This document shows positions 48,345 through 61,200 of a stretch of 64,000 nucleotides of DNA, piece by piece. Position 1 is the stretch's first letter. Every line of letters starts with the position of its first letter. The translations under genes and the position numbers were made by a program. Origin of the DNA: Biomphalaria glabrata (Eukaryota; Mollusca; Gastropoda; Planorbidae); contig NC_074725.1 of the NCBI RefSeq assembly GCF_947242115.1, positions 11,852,511 through 11,916,510 of the forward strand. Reading direction: 5' to 3'. The notes under the pieces are model-generated. The model was not told the origin of the DNA and did not search any database. It was given only the letters and a program-made list of their open reading frames with translations.

Positions 48345-51300
48345 AACGTGATTAATAAAAAACATTCCGTAAACAGGCCACGCGTAGAAGCGGCAGTAAA
48401 GCTAGACTGTTACACGCATTGACCTTTTCATGAAGAGGTGTAGCTAGGTTTGGCGATTAGCTAATGGCTGACCCTACATCACCACTTCCCAAGATAAGCC
48501 TTCTAATTAAAGCTTCTAAACGTTCAGAAACTTGGTTGTGGGTCTAGATAATGGTCATTCTTTAAAAAAAAAACAACTGACGTCTTTTAAACAACAACAC
48601 CAACAACAACAAACACAAAAGTTCGGTTCACTCCTTATCGAGAATCTCCTTAGTCAAGATTATTCTTTTGTGTGTCACAACTTTCCTGCAGTGGCGTAGC
48701 TAGGGTGAGTGGAGGGAGGTGTAAAAAATATGAAAATCCCCTCGGGCCTCCACTTGAGGGGTCCCCAAATGAGAGTCCGAAATTTGTTTTTACATTAAAT
48801 ATTACTCCATTATCTCATGTCATGATGTCGAATGTCGAAAGGCATCCAGCGCAGTCTATGTGTTGATTTATATCGCAATATTTTAGTACGATTAACCCTC
48901 AGGGTCCGTTCACAACTTTGTAACATGAGCATTCTTCTATATTTTGTTTTATATTTAGATATTGTTTTTATATTATTATTTTTTTATTGTTGTTCGGATG
49001 TAAACAATAATGCTTTTAAAAAAAGTTACAAAATTACATTTCCGATCGAAACAAGTATTATTATTTTTTTTTAAATAGATCAATTCCTACTTTAGGTTCA
49101 AATAATATAATAAACTAAGGATTCATTTTTTATAGGCCTTTGAAAAAAAAAAAGCGAGAAATGGGATCGAACCCACGGCATTGGAGTAACTAGTTTAAAC
49201 GAATTTAACTAACCAGCCACATTACTACGTGCGAAATAAGGCTACAAATAAATGTCTCCTCAATTTACGTTCCTTGAACTACTTTCGGAGTGCGCTAAAA
49301 GTGGACATTGAACCAAGTCATTTAGCCTAAATGGTTTTATTGGTAAGTGTCTGATTCACGAATCATAACACGAATATATCTTTGTACTTTTGTTGCAGTG
49401 GCGTAATTATACACAAAATGATTCACATACTGAAATGATGGAAGACCATATGTTTAACAAATAATGACACAGGAACATTCAAATTTGTTCACCTGAGATC
49501 GTAGAGATGTATTAGCACAATAGCTCATTTTTAAGAACAATAAAATTTCGTACGAAACAAAATTATTAGTTCTGTTCTTGTTTAATACATACGTGTGGAT
49601 TAATTATTTTTTTAAAAATATTTATCTCACGTTAAGGTGAGACTGTTGAAAAGAGAAGAAATCCAATCACCCTAAAACTTTCAGCTGCCTGGTCGTCTGG
49701 TCTGCGTTCCGGACGGACGTCACGATGGTCTCGTCTTCGAGCCGTGTTTCTGCCATCCCCCCTCCCCCCCCCCCATCCCACGTTGTTCTGCAAGAGACTT
49801 GGACTCTAGGATGTAACAATCTTCCTTGTTGATGGAAACTCTGCCACCTTAAAGTCAAAGAAACAACTAAGTAAAACTGTAACTAATTACATGTAGAAAA
49901 CCTTACAGTGAGTCAATAAATTAGAAAGAGAAAGTAAACTCCTAACATCTGTTTACTTTATTGAGTTCTATACACAAAATGTTAAATGTAAAAGAAAGCT
50001 GCCACTGGATGGCGAATATTTATTTTCAATACAAACCCAACCCTCAGTGGTTTCACCTTGTTTGGGCAAAGAGTTCGGAATGTTAAAAATGGTGCATTTG
50101 TTGGAAAAAATGGTCTACAAATATTTAATTATTAGATAAAATGGGTTTACTTTGAGAAGATAACAAGCACAAGAAAAACATATAACTTACTTTAAAAAAA
50201 AAAATATTTTTTTTTTATATAACATGTAGCTGTGATAAACAGTTTGCAACAGTCATGTAGTCAAATGTGTAATAGATCTAGACCAGCAACAATAAATCTG
50301 TGTGAGTAGAAATATTTATTCCAATCGTTTTTGTTTAGCGCTATTTCATGCTTTTAACTTTCTCAATACTCTATGATCCTATCTGGATACGTTGAGAAAA
50401 TGGGGGGGGTTGGAGAGAGAAAGAATATGATATCTAAGTGGATGTTACCATAATTGTATTTTTCAAAAAAAAAAAGGGAACAACCTGAATTCGAACTCGT
50501 TGAACGAGTGGCTCACTACTCCTCGGGCCGACGTGCTAACCACTCAGCTAGTGAGGTACTTATGATTAGAGAAGATTGTATAGTTATAGATTGTTTATTT
50601 GAATTTCGAGCCACGACCAATTCATCTCTCACCACCACTTCCATCAATTACACATTTTTTTTATCAGACAGACTGAGTGAGTTTATATACGCTGTTCAAA
50701 AATACAAGACATACTTTAAATAATAGCTGCTGATATAAGGGAAAGAACTGCAAATTTAAAGCCTTAGGTCTCAATACAGTAAGATTTATTTCCTTTTTGG
50801 TATCAAAGAAATTTAATTAATTAGGACTATTTAATTATATTATTATTCTTTTAAATTGATTAATGTTTTTTTTTTCTTCTGAACAATGAATAATTATGCA
50901 AAATTTCAATTTGATCCTAGAATGCAAAGTGGGAAAAAAAACGTGTTCACAATTTGTACCAGATTGACAGACAGAATGAGTCAATATAAGCTTTGTACAA
51001 AGTGGCCAGCTACTGTTACACAAAAAGTTCACAAGTTCTAAAACATGAAATTTGATTTTAAATATTTTTTTTTTTTTAATTTAGATGTAAACGTCGTAGC
51101 TGGACGGTCAGAAAGACAGACAAAATTCATACTTACAGCTGCCTTTCCTCTCACGGAGCCGCTAAAAAAACATAACAACTAGACATACGAACTTAGGCTC
51201 ACTGTTTTCTTGGTGTAGACCTCTTTTATATTATAAGACAATCAATTCCTGTGAGATTTGTCCCTGAGCGGACCGTCCCTTTTATTTTCCTCTTGTAACA

Positions 51301-52931
51301 ACTTAGGTCTCGAGCAGAAGACTTGCTACGTCTACAGAACAGGCCTGGTGATGTATGCCTGATGTCTTTCTTTCTTGTTAGCGGTTAGAAAACATCAAGT
51401 TATTATGTAGATTGCTAACCTATATGAAACAAGCAATATCTAAAACTAAATAAATAACAAGGTTACAAAGACAGTTTGTGTGGAAACACAAATTCAAAAT
51501 CGGCCCCCGAAGTGGTCCACCCAGGCAGGTAAGAAGGCTGGTTTCAATATTTTCAGAAAGAATATCAGAATGAAATTCTATCAAAGACAAATGACAGAGA
51601 AGAATAGAGAAAGAAGGTTGACTGATCTTGTGTGGTGCCCCAGAGGTCCAGCAGACCAAAGAATACGTGAAAGTGAATGTGAAGTTAGATGTGAACCTGG
51701 CCTAACTGATGTCTTATAATGATTATCTAATTAATCTTATTGTTTGGTAAAGGGTCATTCTCTTATTCCAATCCTCAAAAAAACATTTCCGTAAAAAAAA
51801 AAATTAAAAAAAAAAATTCCTTTAGTTAGGTGTTCCGTGGCTCTGTGCAGTTCAAGGCGATAATATGAAAAACTACTAATTAATTGTTGTTTTAAATTAT
51901 GTCCAACTTATATGCATACTAAATAGATGTTTTTCTGTTTTAAAAAAAGTAAACATTTTTTTTTGTAAATGTAGTAGTTAGTATGACATAACTTAAAGTT
52001 AGCATTACAAATGTAAAAAAAAAAAAATAATTGTTTTGACAAAAAATCTAAAACCATTTCCATAAATGTGTTAGAAATATTTTATATGTCATGGCAATGT
52101 ACCAAACAGTCTCCGGTGATTGTTACAATTAATAGTGAATTGTTGTAAAAGCGGTGTATTTTTATGAAAAAACTGCTTGCTTAAGTGATTTAAAAAAATA
52201 GATTTTTCGCTTTCAGAAAAGAAAAAAAGTAGCTTTGCATCAGAACTTTTAATGGTATAAATATTTTCACTATTTTTTCTAGTTTACAAAATTAACATAC
52301 CTTAGATACTTATTACATAATAATAAAAGAAAGACTGTGCCTTACCTATGCGATGGGGTGGGCTTATGCAAAAGGGGCATTACTGATAGTCAGTAAAAAG
52401 AAAAATACACTATAATTTCTAGTTCCCCTGGTTGTCATAGATATAGTACTGGACATCAACAATACAATTTTAATTGAAACAATAATTAAACAAGTGACCT
52501 TTCTGAAATTGTTATAAAATACGTTTTCACGCAGCACAAAAGCTTATGTATGAAATGTCACCTCAAAAGGTTTTAAAACGATAGTCCCAATAAACTACTC
52601 AAACATTTAGTGACCAAAAAATACAAAACACTATGAAATTGATGGAATTAAAGATTGCATATAAATGTGCGTGCCATGACCATCTCCACTGGAGCAAGGG
52701 TCCAATCGAAACTCTTATCAAGATTGTATTTCTTCTTAAATCCATGCTTCGTGTCTTGTGTCAGAAACAAGAAGATAATACACATGTCCAGATGATAAAA
52801 CACATGCCAAGAACTTTTTTTTTTACAAAATCTCTATCAATGTTTTATCTTTAAAAAATCAGAATTTATGACATAACAAAAGAAAAACAATTTGGCTTTT
52901 AAAAACAAATGTGTTTGCGTGTCTGATCAAA
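48345..52931. other. Region between cysteine-rich genes C and D
   Basis: Contains inverted R pieces (50325-50440, 50650-51005), a poly-purine/G run, tRNA-like SINE scraps (near 49160 and 50490) and a coding-like scrap at 51540-51660. That scrap shares FYQRQMTEKNRERRLTD with an inverted copy at 28610-28730 and is probably LINE-derived. No gene is supported and no extra last exon for gene C was found. Confidence 0.45.
50650..51005 (-). repeat. Dispersed repeat R, inverted copy
   Basis: Inverse of the family: TTTAATTAATTAGGAC, AATTTCAATTTGATCCTAGA, AGACAGAATGAGTCAATATA and AGCTTTGTA. A further piece (AGCGCTATTTCATGCTTTTA) at 50325-50440 may be its other end, split by a SINE-like insert. Confidence 0.6.
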
Positions 52932-52938
52932 TATAAAT
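52932..52938 (+). promoter_or_regulatory. TATA box of cysteine-rich gene D
   Basis: TATAAAT 90 bp before the ATG at 53022. Confidence 0.6.
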
Positions 52939-53021
52939 TAGAAGTAGACCTAAGGCTAAATGGATTAGGAAGTATTTTCTTGCACAGTTCTTTGCTTCTA
53001 AAGATAACTCAGTTTTCAGCC

Positions 53022-56000
53022 ATGAAAACAACAAGCCTTATTGTTTTTACTGTTGCAGTTATCTATGGTAATAGCTATTTATATATTGTTTTTTTAATCA
53101 AGATATCAATAATGTGAGGAAGTCACCTGCTGTTTAGCTAGAGTAATAGAGTAATAGTAATTTTATTCAAGTTTCTAAAATCATTTCCTCTACAACGCTT
53201 AGCTAGACGATACGTTTGGGGTTTGATGTCACGAGGTCTTGATCGATGCTACAATATGTTTATTTGATGTTACGATGAGATTGTGTTGATCAGACAATGG
53301 GTTACTGATGTCCAATTCCGTATAGTGGGAAAGCGTGGTCGAGAGGCTAAGTACGCTTGAACTTGGCTTGGCTTGGCTACCTATGAAGGGGGGCTCGCGG
53401 TTCGAAACCCGAATAGAGCAAAGTTGTGTTTACTGTGCGCGTAAAGGCAGAACGGAAAACCTTCTCCCAGATACCCCTCCCCCCACTGGTCCACAAATGA
53501 GATAGGACCGTAGCGCTCTAAGCATGCTATAATCATGAAAGTAGCGCTATATAAAAACTATAATAATTTTGTTCAGTACTCTCCTCTTAAAAAGTTACTG
53601 AACACTCCAATAATATCCTTGTAGGCCCCATATATGGAGGACCTATGTACTGTATGACTTGTGTGTCACTCAAAGTGTACAAGAAAACGACAAATAGTTG
53701 CCATATGTCCTGCCGATGATTTAGGACTGACTTCAAGGTTTTACACATTACATTTTGTCTTAATGTACAATTTTACTATTAAAAAGTTAACTTCATACAT
53801 ATAGGGTAGATGATGTAAAGGTCATCTGTTTCTGTGGCCCATGGTTAACGAGGGTGTAATGTGGCCAGCACAACGACCGAAAGCTTTTACTTTTCCCCAA
53901 CTAATCTCAGGTACACAGTAAAGCTGGGTGGACTCAGAGGCGCCTTAAAGATCTCGAAACCCAAGTCTTCACGACGATTTAAACCTGGGACTCTTCTTTT
54001 CGGAAGCCAAGTACTTTGCCACTCCATTTTCTTTTACTAATGTGACTTTACTACTGCAGGTGTGAGTGCCATTGAGTGTCCCAGGTGTACCAATCCGAAT
54101 GACTGGAATTCATGTAGTGCCACGCATGTCTGTAATGGACCCGATGACGTAAGTCTATTCGAGATGTAGTGAGTGCATGTCTACACTGTTACATATACAT
54201 ACATACCCCCACTAGGGTCTTGTGGTTTACGCTCTGGACTGTCAAGCTCAAACCCCGCCCGCTGCAACCAGCATCCGTCCTGGTTTGACCGAGTACGAAA
54301 CTAAAGCTTTAGGCTTTACATCTGTAACATCTTTGAATTTAACAAAACTAAATAACATAAAGATTCAAAGATAAATTGGTCAAAGTGAAAAAGTGAAGTG
54401 AAAAATCGTACACAATATAATTTGACTAGAATTACAGGAAGACAAAGGATTCCATTTGTTGTATATATATTTATACTACTAATAATAAAAAAGTTCCATC
54501 GTGTTCAGGCCTCATGTCTCGCCCTGGTCTCAATAATTGAGGATATGTGAAGGAGTCGGTAGGGAATAAATGATCTTTTGGTTCTTGAGGCTCTTCGGGC
54601 CAAGAGGTCAGTGAAAAGCCTTTCTCTCGTTAGTGACCATTCCTAGGTACATTTTCTGCATTGGTCATAGGTCTGACTTATCTGAAGGTTGGCATTCTTA
54701 GTATCTGACCCTAAACTTGCATTTGTTAGATGAGACATGTACCTACTCAGTTGTATAGCAATAAAAATTTTATTTTCCCTTAAATTATCTCTAATTTCAT
54801 CTCATCAGTTGCATAGCAATAAAAATTTTATTTTCCCTTAAATTATCTCTAATTTCATCTCATCAGTTGCATAGCAATACAAATTTTATTTTTCCTTAAA
54901 TTATCTCTAATTTCATCTCATCAGTTGCATAGCAATAAAGATTTTATTTTTCCTTAAATTATCTCTAATTTCATCTCATCAGTTGCATAGCAATAAAAAT
55001 TTTATTTTTTCCTTAAATCATCTCTAATTTCATCTCATCAGTTGCATAGCAATAAAAATTTTATTTTTCCTTAAATCATCTCATCAGTTGCATATCAATA
55101 CAAATTTTATTTTTCCTTAAATTATCTCTAATTTCATCTCATCAGTTCCATAGCAATAAAAATTTTATTTTTCCTTAAATTATCTCTAATTTCATCTCAT
55201 CAGTTGCATAGCAATAAAAATTTTATTTTTCCTTAAATTATCTCTAATTTCATCTCATCAGTTCCATAGCAATAAAAATTTTATTTTTCCTTAAATTATC
55301 TCTAATTTCATCTCCTCTGTCCCTTGACTTTCGTGGTAAAGGTGCTGTGACAGTTCCCGTAACCAAATCCCTCCATTTGTTTTCCCGTCATAATATGCTC
55401 CAGAAATATCTTCAAGGGCCGAGATTGTCGCACTCCTGTGACGTCCTAAAAGCTACCCGGTATACAATTAACCAATAAGCATTTCATGTCACAAACAATT
55501 CTACAAATGGGTCTCTCTAAGGAGTCATACACTCTTATACTTCTTATAGATCAACCTGATTCACACGCTATTTGTAATGGAGTTTCTATAGCTCCAATGT
55601 CTACGTTCTCTATAAAAAAAAAAGGAATTCTAATCACTAATGTACGTAGTTTCGTGATAGTTGTTTCTGTTAAATCTTGCTATTACTTAGTATTTAAATA
55701 CACGAGTATTAAACAAAAAGTCTTTTTATTGTATTTAAATATTTCAAACATTTTATTTAAGACAAATAACAAGATGCATTAGCCATGTATAGGACCTAGA
55801 GAACAAAGTCTTACACACTACGCAAAAGAAATCTTAGCGTGGGACAATTTGTTTTTAAAAGTTATTTCTCCCACTTCCCATTCTCAGATCTAGCTGTAAC
55901 TGTACAAAACTATTCAATGTACCTATGAAAACATGAATGAATTAAAAAAAAACAAATCTATTAATTAATAGTGGTAATAAATTATTTTGTTGGATACTGA

Positions 56001-59000
56001 AAAGGGAAATATATCCTTATATATTGAGATATATACATTTAAATGTGGAGTTCTTCCCCATAGATAATCTTTGGTACTTTAAAAAGGTATTTTTATATTT
56101 TACTTTTTTTTGTAATGTCTTTTTTGATATATAAGAACATTGGTAAAAAAACAAAAACAAAAAAAAAAACTGTTTTGCTTTGGGATGGTTTCACATGCGC
56201 GTTTATCAAGGGTTTTGAGTACAAAACTAAGACCAGTCACTAACTGGATGATATTTTCTAATGCTTGAGGTGATGCCGACTGCCATCAGGGCATCATCCT
56301 TCGGGAGGTTTGTGTTTGGGCTAGGATGTAGATTATCTTCAGGATCTAATGTAACTTTGGAAACATGTGAAATATTTTAACTCACAGTTCTAATGTGTTG
56401 TACTGTGCCAACAACTCATTTACATAAAATACAAACTACAACAGAATCATTGAGTGGAACCGGAAGGTCATACACCACATACACGAAACTAAAATCTCTC
56501 TTCTCAAATGAAAGCTTTCTATTTTCTCTCTCTCTCTATCTGTCTCTCTCTCTCAAAATAAGAAATAAATTCCTCCATAAAAAAAACACCCGCACACCTT
56601 TTATACCTTGTACTCTTCACGGAAACTCTTAGGCTATCCATGGTAAGTTTCTCATCATAAAAACTACTGTAAGACTACAATGTAAAAAAGTAAAGTTCCC
56701 CTCACAGAGATTGCAATCTATGGGGCAGAAAAAGGTCATCTGTTTCTGTGGTCACGGTTAACGAGGGTACCATGTGGCCAGCACAATGACCAACCGCCTA
56801 TCAATTATTTTGTCAATATAGAGTTGGTGGACCCTGAGGCTAACTAAGGATCCTGAAATTCGAAATCCCAGTCTTCCCCAAGATTCGAACCCCTTGGTTC
56901 GGTAGCAAAGCACTTTACCATTCAGCCACCAAGACTAAAATATATAGGGTATAAAAAAATTAGCCTTAACGCTACTAACATGATTTGTGTGAGTTATTTG
57001 TTGCAAAAGTATGAGTTGAACCGGTCATCAAGAAAGGTTTGGGCATTACGTCTCGCTCTTGTTACTCAGCAGGCATGATGGCCATTGTCTGTCCCAGGTG
57101 TACCAATGTGAATGACTGGACATCATATAATGTCATCTTGTTTCCTCTCTACAGACATGTCAGCTGGTTATTGAAAATGACGGTACCAAACACAAAATCA
57201 ACTACCACTGTATACACAGACAGGTAAAATTAGATATTAATTTAATGGTATACATGGGTCTCATTACTAAAGTAGAGTGACTACATTGAAATAGTAATAG
57301 GTTAAAATAGAATTTATTTTTATTTAGTGATCAAGATTTTAAAAAATCATCCCAAAGATGTCAACATTTAAAAAAGGATATTGTTCGCCATTTATTATAT
57401 AAAACACAAATATCACAATCATTTAACACACACATACAATGCACAAACATAACCAACATACATAGTCCTATATATACAACAAAACACACACACCACCACC
57501 AGCATATAATATTAAAACATTTATTAACGCATAACACATACACATCACGCACGACATCCAACACAACACACAAAGACACAATACACACACAAAACACCAA
57601 ACAAACTACATACACATAAACATTTTGTCTTCCTACAAATCATCTTCATTGTGTCCTACACATCTCGATACAGATGCTCTTTAATGTATACACAACTTGA
57701 AGTTTGAGAACTAAGAGGTTTGTTTCTCGGAGGAAGATTGGGGTTGAAGTTAAAAACCTTGAATTGTGTGCATTTTATTTCTTAATTTTAATTAATTTTA
57801 AATTATTTACATTCTCTGGATAGACCATTTACAAAAATGTCTGTCTGGACATGTCACGCTATTGGTCATGTAACCGAAATCTACCTTTTAAATACTATCG
57901 TCATCCCAACGGCGACGTATGCAGGAGAGGTATGGAAGTCTTTTTGAAAAATGGAGAGGAAGCTAAATATAGCTAGGAAGAAAAGGTAGAGATCGGGTCG
58001 CAAACAGAGAAATCCTACGCCAAACAGGCACTCGACCACTGAGGCGCATTACGTCGCGCGAGGTTTGCTGGACATATTCTCCGACAGAATAAATAGCGCG
58101 CCAAATAGATAACATTAACATGGCGGTCGACACAGAAACAGAAAAAACGCATTCAGGAGTGTCCCTGTATATCCTGGTGCAATGAGGGATGTCCCTGTAT
58201 ATCCTGGTGCAATGAGGGATGTCCCTGTATATCCTGGTGCAATGAGGGATGTCCCTGTATATCCTGGTGCAATGAGGGATGTCCCTGTATATCCTGGTGC
58301 AATGAGGGATGTCCCTGTATATCCTGGTGCAATGTATATCCTGGTGCAATGAGGGATGTCCCTGTATATCCTGGTGCAATGAGGGATGTCCCTGTATAAC
58401 CTGGTGCAGCACCATTATGGATGAACTCATGCAGCAAGCAGTGCTGGAGACCGATGTGAATGAAGACAGCTTGCCGCCCAATGTTATTCTAAATCATCTT
58501 AATAAAAATGCTCTACTAAGTATTGAACTTTAAATTAAAACTCCGCTAAAGTCACCATGATTTTTTTTAACAGGGCCGGCCTTAGGCATTGGCAAACTAG
58601 GCAGCCGCCTAGAGCCTCCGATTGATGGGGGTCTCGCAAAAAAAAAAATTGTTAGATTTAGAGTAGAAATAGCGAGACTTAAGTGCAAAGTTATTTTTTG
58701 ATTTTCTATTTTTTGGGGGGAGGCAACCAAATTCATTTTGTCTGGGGCCTCCAATAATCTTACGCGGCTCTGCTTCTACGATTGCAAGTCTAGTCTGAAG
58801 TTTTTAAATTTTACTCATATACACTATAATCTAATTATACATTTTATCTCAAATTTGATCTTAATCGCTTCAATATTGCTCTAAATGCGTAATGTAATCA
58901 ACGAGTGGTTTCAATTGTCTGGTCAACTGTCCACAGAACTGTCAACAACACGCGACTACTTACTGCGACATCACTGTACACGGTCACTGCAGCATGTGCT

Positions 59001-59051
59001 GTGACACCATTGATTCTTGCAAAATTTTGTTAGATACTGTCTTTGAAGCAG
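53022..59051 (+). CDS. Small secreted cysteine-rich protein, gene D (first module of a possible D-E gene)
   Basis: Exons are 53022-53067 (signal MKTTSLIVFTVAVIYG), 54060-54148 (CPRCTNPNDWNSC, VC), 57155-57223 (TCQLVIENDGTKHK, YHC) and 58937-59051 (NCQQHATTYC, GHCSMCC, SC, VFEA). Lengths 46, 89, 69 and 115 and phases 1, 0, 0 and 1 match gene C. Unlike A, C and E, exon 4 does not end in the Cys-Lys-stop: it ends GCAG before GTAAGTTAAAC, with no close stop and a real-looking donor. Spliced to the next exon (60953) it gives Ala-Gly-Val-Ser, in frame. The module has 12 cysteines, an even number. I therefore favour D continuing into E. Intron 2 contains a broken second exon 2 (57073), two SINEs and a 58-bp minisatellite; intron 3 has a LINE scrap and a 30-bp minisatellite. 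Confidence 0.72.
53330..53567 (+). repeat. tRNA-derived SINE, family 2, full-length copy
   Basis: A tRNA-like head (GTGGTCGAGAGGCTAAGTAC and GGTTCGAAACCCG) is followed by CTCCCAGATACCCCTCCCC, CACTGGTCCACAAATGAGAT, GCATGCTATAATCATGAAAG and a CTATAATAA tail. It lies in intron 1 of gene D. Confidence 0.78.
53805..54030 (-). repeat. tRNA-derived SINE, family 1, inverted copy
   Basis: Inverse of 30124-30375: GTTAACGAGGGTGTAATGTG, GCCAGCACAACGACC and, at its right end, the inverted tRNA-like head. It ends about 30 bp before the exon 2 acceptor of gene D. Confidence 0.75.
54749..55312. repeat. 58-bp minisatellite, about 10 copies
   Basis: Unit CAGTTGCATAGCAATAAAAA, then a T-rich middle and TTATCTCTAATTTCATCTCAT. 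One copy is internally deleted near 55075. It lies in intron 2 of gene D. Confidence 0.95.
55845..56015 (+). repeat. Dispersed repeat R copy (intron 2 of gene D)
   Basis: TTTCTCCCACTTCCCATTCT, AGATCTAGCTGTAACTGTAC, TTAATTAATAGTGGTAATAA and GTTGGATACTGAAAAGGGAA in family order. Confidence 0.6.
56712..56936 (-). repeat. tRNA-derived SINE, family 1, inverted copy
   Basis: Shares GGTTAACGAGGGTACCATGT, GGCCAGCACAATGACCAACC and an inverted B box (GATTCGAACCCC) with the other copies. Confidence 0.75.
57073..57154 (+). pseudogene. Broken extra exon 2 of the cysteine-rich family, fused to the end of intron 2
   Basis: After a CAG, the sequence reads GC then Met-Met-Ala-Ile-Val-CPRCTNVNDWTS, clearly exon 2 of this family and closest to E. 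After the Ser codon the exon stops matching. It runs straight into ATGTCATCTTGTTTCCTCT and the acceptor of exon 3, the normal end of intron 2 (compare 46840 and 61940). The second half of exon 2 and most of the following intron are thus missing. It marks a former extra module in gene D. Confidence 0.75.
57405..57620. repeat. CA-rich low-complexity tract
   Basis: Irregular ACACA sequence in intron 3 of gene D, similar in position and composition to the tract in gene C intron 3. Confidence 0.75.
57850..58150 (+). mobile_element. LINE reverse-transcriptase scrap
   Basis: Reads YRLLNTIVIPTATYAGE and further blocks in changing frames, resembling the RT region before the C-terminal GRP block. It lies in intron 3 of gene D. 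Confidence 0.5.
58157..58408. repeat. 30-bp minisatellite, about 8 copies
   Basis: Unit GAGGGATGTCCCTGTATATC plus CTGGTGCAAT; one copy is shortened at about 58335. The open frames on both strands come from the repeat. Confidence 0.95.
58573..58773. mobile_element. hAT-like MITE with CAGGGCCGG terminus
   Basis: Starts CAGGGCCGGCCTTAGGCATT and ends TTACGCGGCTCTG; both ends carry GAGGCCCC/GGGGCCTCC subterminal blocks. A related right end lies at 61875-61936, just before exon 3 of module E. Confidence 0.5.
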
Positions 59052-59530
59052 GTAAGTTAAACATGAATAGAGAGGAACTTTTGTTTTAAGTCTGTCTTGA
59101 AGAAAACAAAAGCATCAAATAACACAGCAATCATTAATTAATAATAGTAAATGGCAAAGAAAAAGTTTACGTAACAAGACTTGTTAACGTCTTTTAAACA
59201 TCCTCTGACATGTCTTATTGGCGATGTACAAAAGAAGAGTCTATATACAATAAAGTTATTATAACATCAGCAGTTCTCGTTCTTGAAAAGATACATCGAA
59301 AAACTCCATTAAGGAATCGGAGCGTCTATGCTGCCCCATTATGCTGTTGACCGTTAGATGGTTACACTATCACTACGATTAGGTCGTGTCCTAAAGCTTT
59401 CGCGATGTCCTCGGTGCTGGACCCCCACAAACAACGAGAAGTTTCTTCATATTTCTCTTATGTAACCGCTACGCACCGCTTAATGGCGTCCCCTTTGTGA
59501 AACGGCCAACTTGTAGTACTGGGTTATCGA

Positions 59531-59884
59531 CCTCATCCACTCAGGTAATCTGTTTAGCTATTTGTAGTTCGTTTATCTACTTCCACTAACAGACTCATCC
59601 ACTCAGGTAATCTGTTTAGCTATTTGTAGTTCGTCTACTTCCACTAACAGACTCATCCACTCAGGTAATCTGTTTAGCTATTTGTAGTTTGTCTACTTCC
59701 ACTAACAGACTCATCCACTCAGGTAATCTGTTTAGCTATTTGTAGTTCGTCTACTTCCACTAACAGACTCATCCACTCAGGTAATCTGTTTAGCTATTTG
59801 TAGTTCGTCTACTTCCACTAACAGACTCATCCACTCAGGTAATCTGTTTAGCTATTTGTTGTTTGTCTACTTCCACTAACAGAC
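59531..59884. repeat. 58-bp minisatellite, 6 copies
   Basis: Unit CTCATCCACTCAGGTAATCT, then GTTTAGCTATTTGTAGTTCG and TCTACTTCCACTAACAGA. It lies between exon 4 of D and exon 2 of E. Confidence 0.95.
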
Positions 59885-60952
59885 CTTCCCACCGAGGTGC
59901 CACGTTGAAGCCACGGGAAGCTGGAATGACCTCGGTGAAGAGGTACTAGATTCTTTCACCTTCACAAGATCTCAACAACAAAAAAAAAACATTTAACTTA
60001 ACCCAGTCCATGAAGATAGCAACCAACAGAGAAGTATTAGAAAAACTAAGGAGAACATCATAAGACCAAACATAATAAATGACCTCCTGAGTCTCAGACC
60101 TCTATATTTAAACTACACACTGGCCATTTTCACTATTCAAAACATTGACTGATCACCCATAAAAAAAAATTGCTGAAATGGAATCATTTAAATCATCCAG
60201 ATAACAAGCCACATTCAATTAGATGGACTGCAAAAAATTAAGTATAATGATACTAACAATCATCAAACGTAAGAAACACAATAAACCTTCGTCTTTATGC
60301 TATCACAAATAAAAGACTCAACATAAGTAAGTCAGCCTCTACAATACCACTATGCGAAAATATATAGGCAATGTCTTTGATTTCGAAGATTAAGGATGAG
60401 TGCATTATTTCACAAGACCACACAAACCCAGTTCTTTCTATAGGAAAAAAAAAGAACTATGAATCTCTAGCCTCTAGTTCTAAACCAAGCTAAAATAAAT
60501 AAAAAAAAGAAGCAATTTCTAAAACAAAATGCAATTGAAATATCAATAACTGCATTTAACTTCAAAGGGGTCAAAACTAACTAAAGCAGCAATTTGACCT
60601 CTACTGCCTCAGGACCCTTAGGCAGCGCAGCTTGCAGCACAGTATTACATCCAGGCAGAGCCTGCTATGCGCTGATCCTAAACTGTGTCGTAACTTGCCG
60701 TTTCTTTGAATAGATCTGCTTCTTGGAGAGACGGGTAACTGATGTTTTGGCGACATCGTTCCGGCCATAGCTAATGCTCAGGTATTTATCTTATTTCCAT
60801 GAGATGATGCTAGTCGTTACGCGGTGAAGGAGGCCATATCAAAAGGCATTTTTGTTGCAATTGACATAACCCAAATAGTCAATAGTTTCATATGGGTTTA
60901 TCACTTGAATGTAAGGTAGCACATTTTCAAAACTACATTTTCTGTACTGCAG

Positions 60953-61087
60953 GTGTCAGTGTCACAACCTGTCCCAAGTGTACTAATGTCAATGACTGGA
61001 TGTCATGTACAAATACTCAAATATGTCATGGCAGTGAAGATGTAGGTCAACTTTTGAGTTCTTCTACACTTTATCAATTTAAATGTT

Positions 61088-61152
<65 letters not shown>

Positions 61153-61153
61153 G

Positions 61154-61200
<47 letters not shown>

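Noticed and set aside
48675-49400. Two CAGTGGCGTA motifs that might bound a transposon
   Set aside because: They are in direct, not inverted, orientation and the sequence between shows no element structure.
57963-58481. 172-codon minus-strand frame with a ten-residue repeat
   Set aside because: Created by the 30-bp minisatellite at 58157-58408, whose length is a multiple of three.
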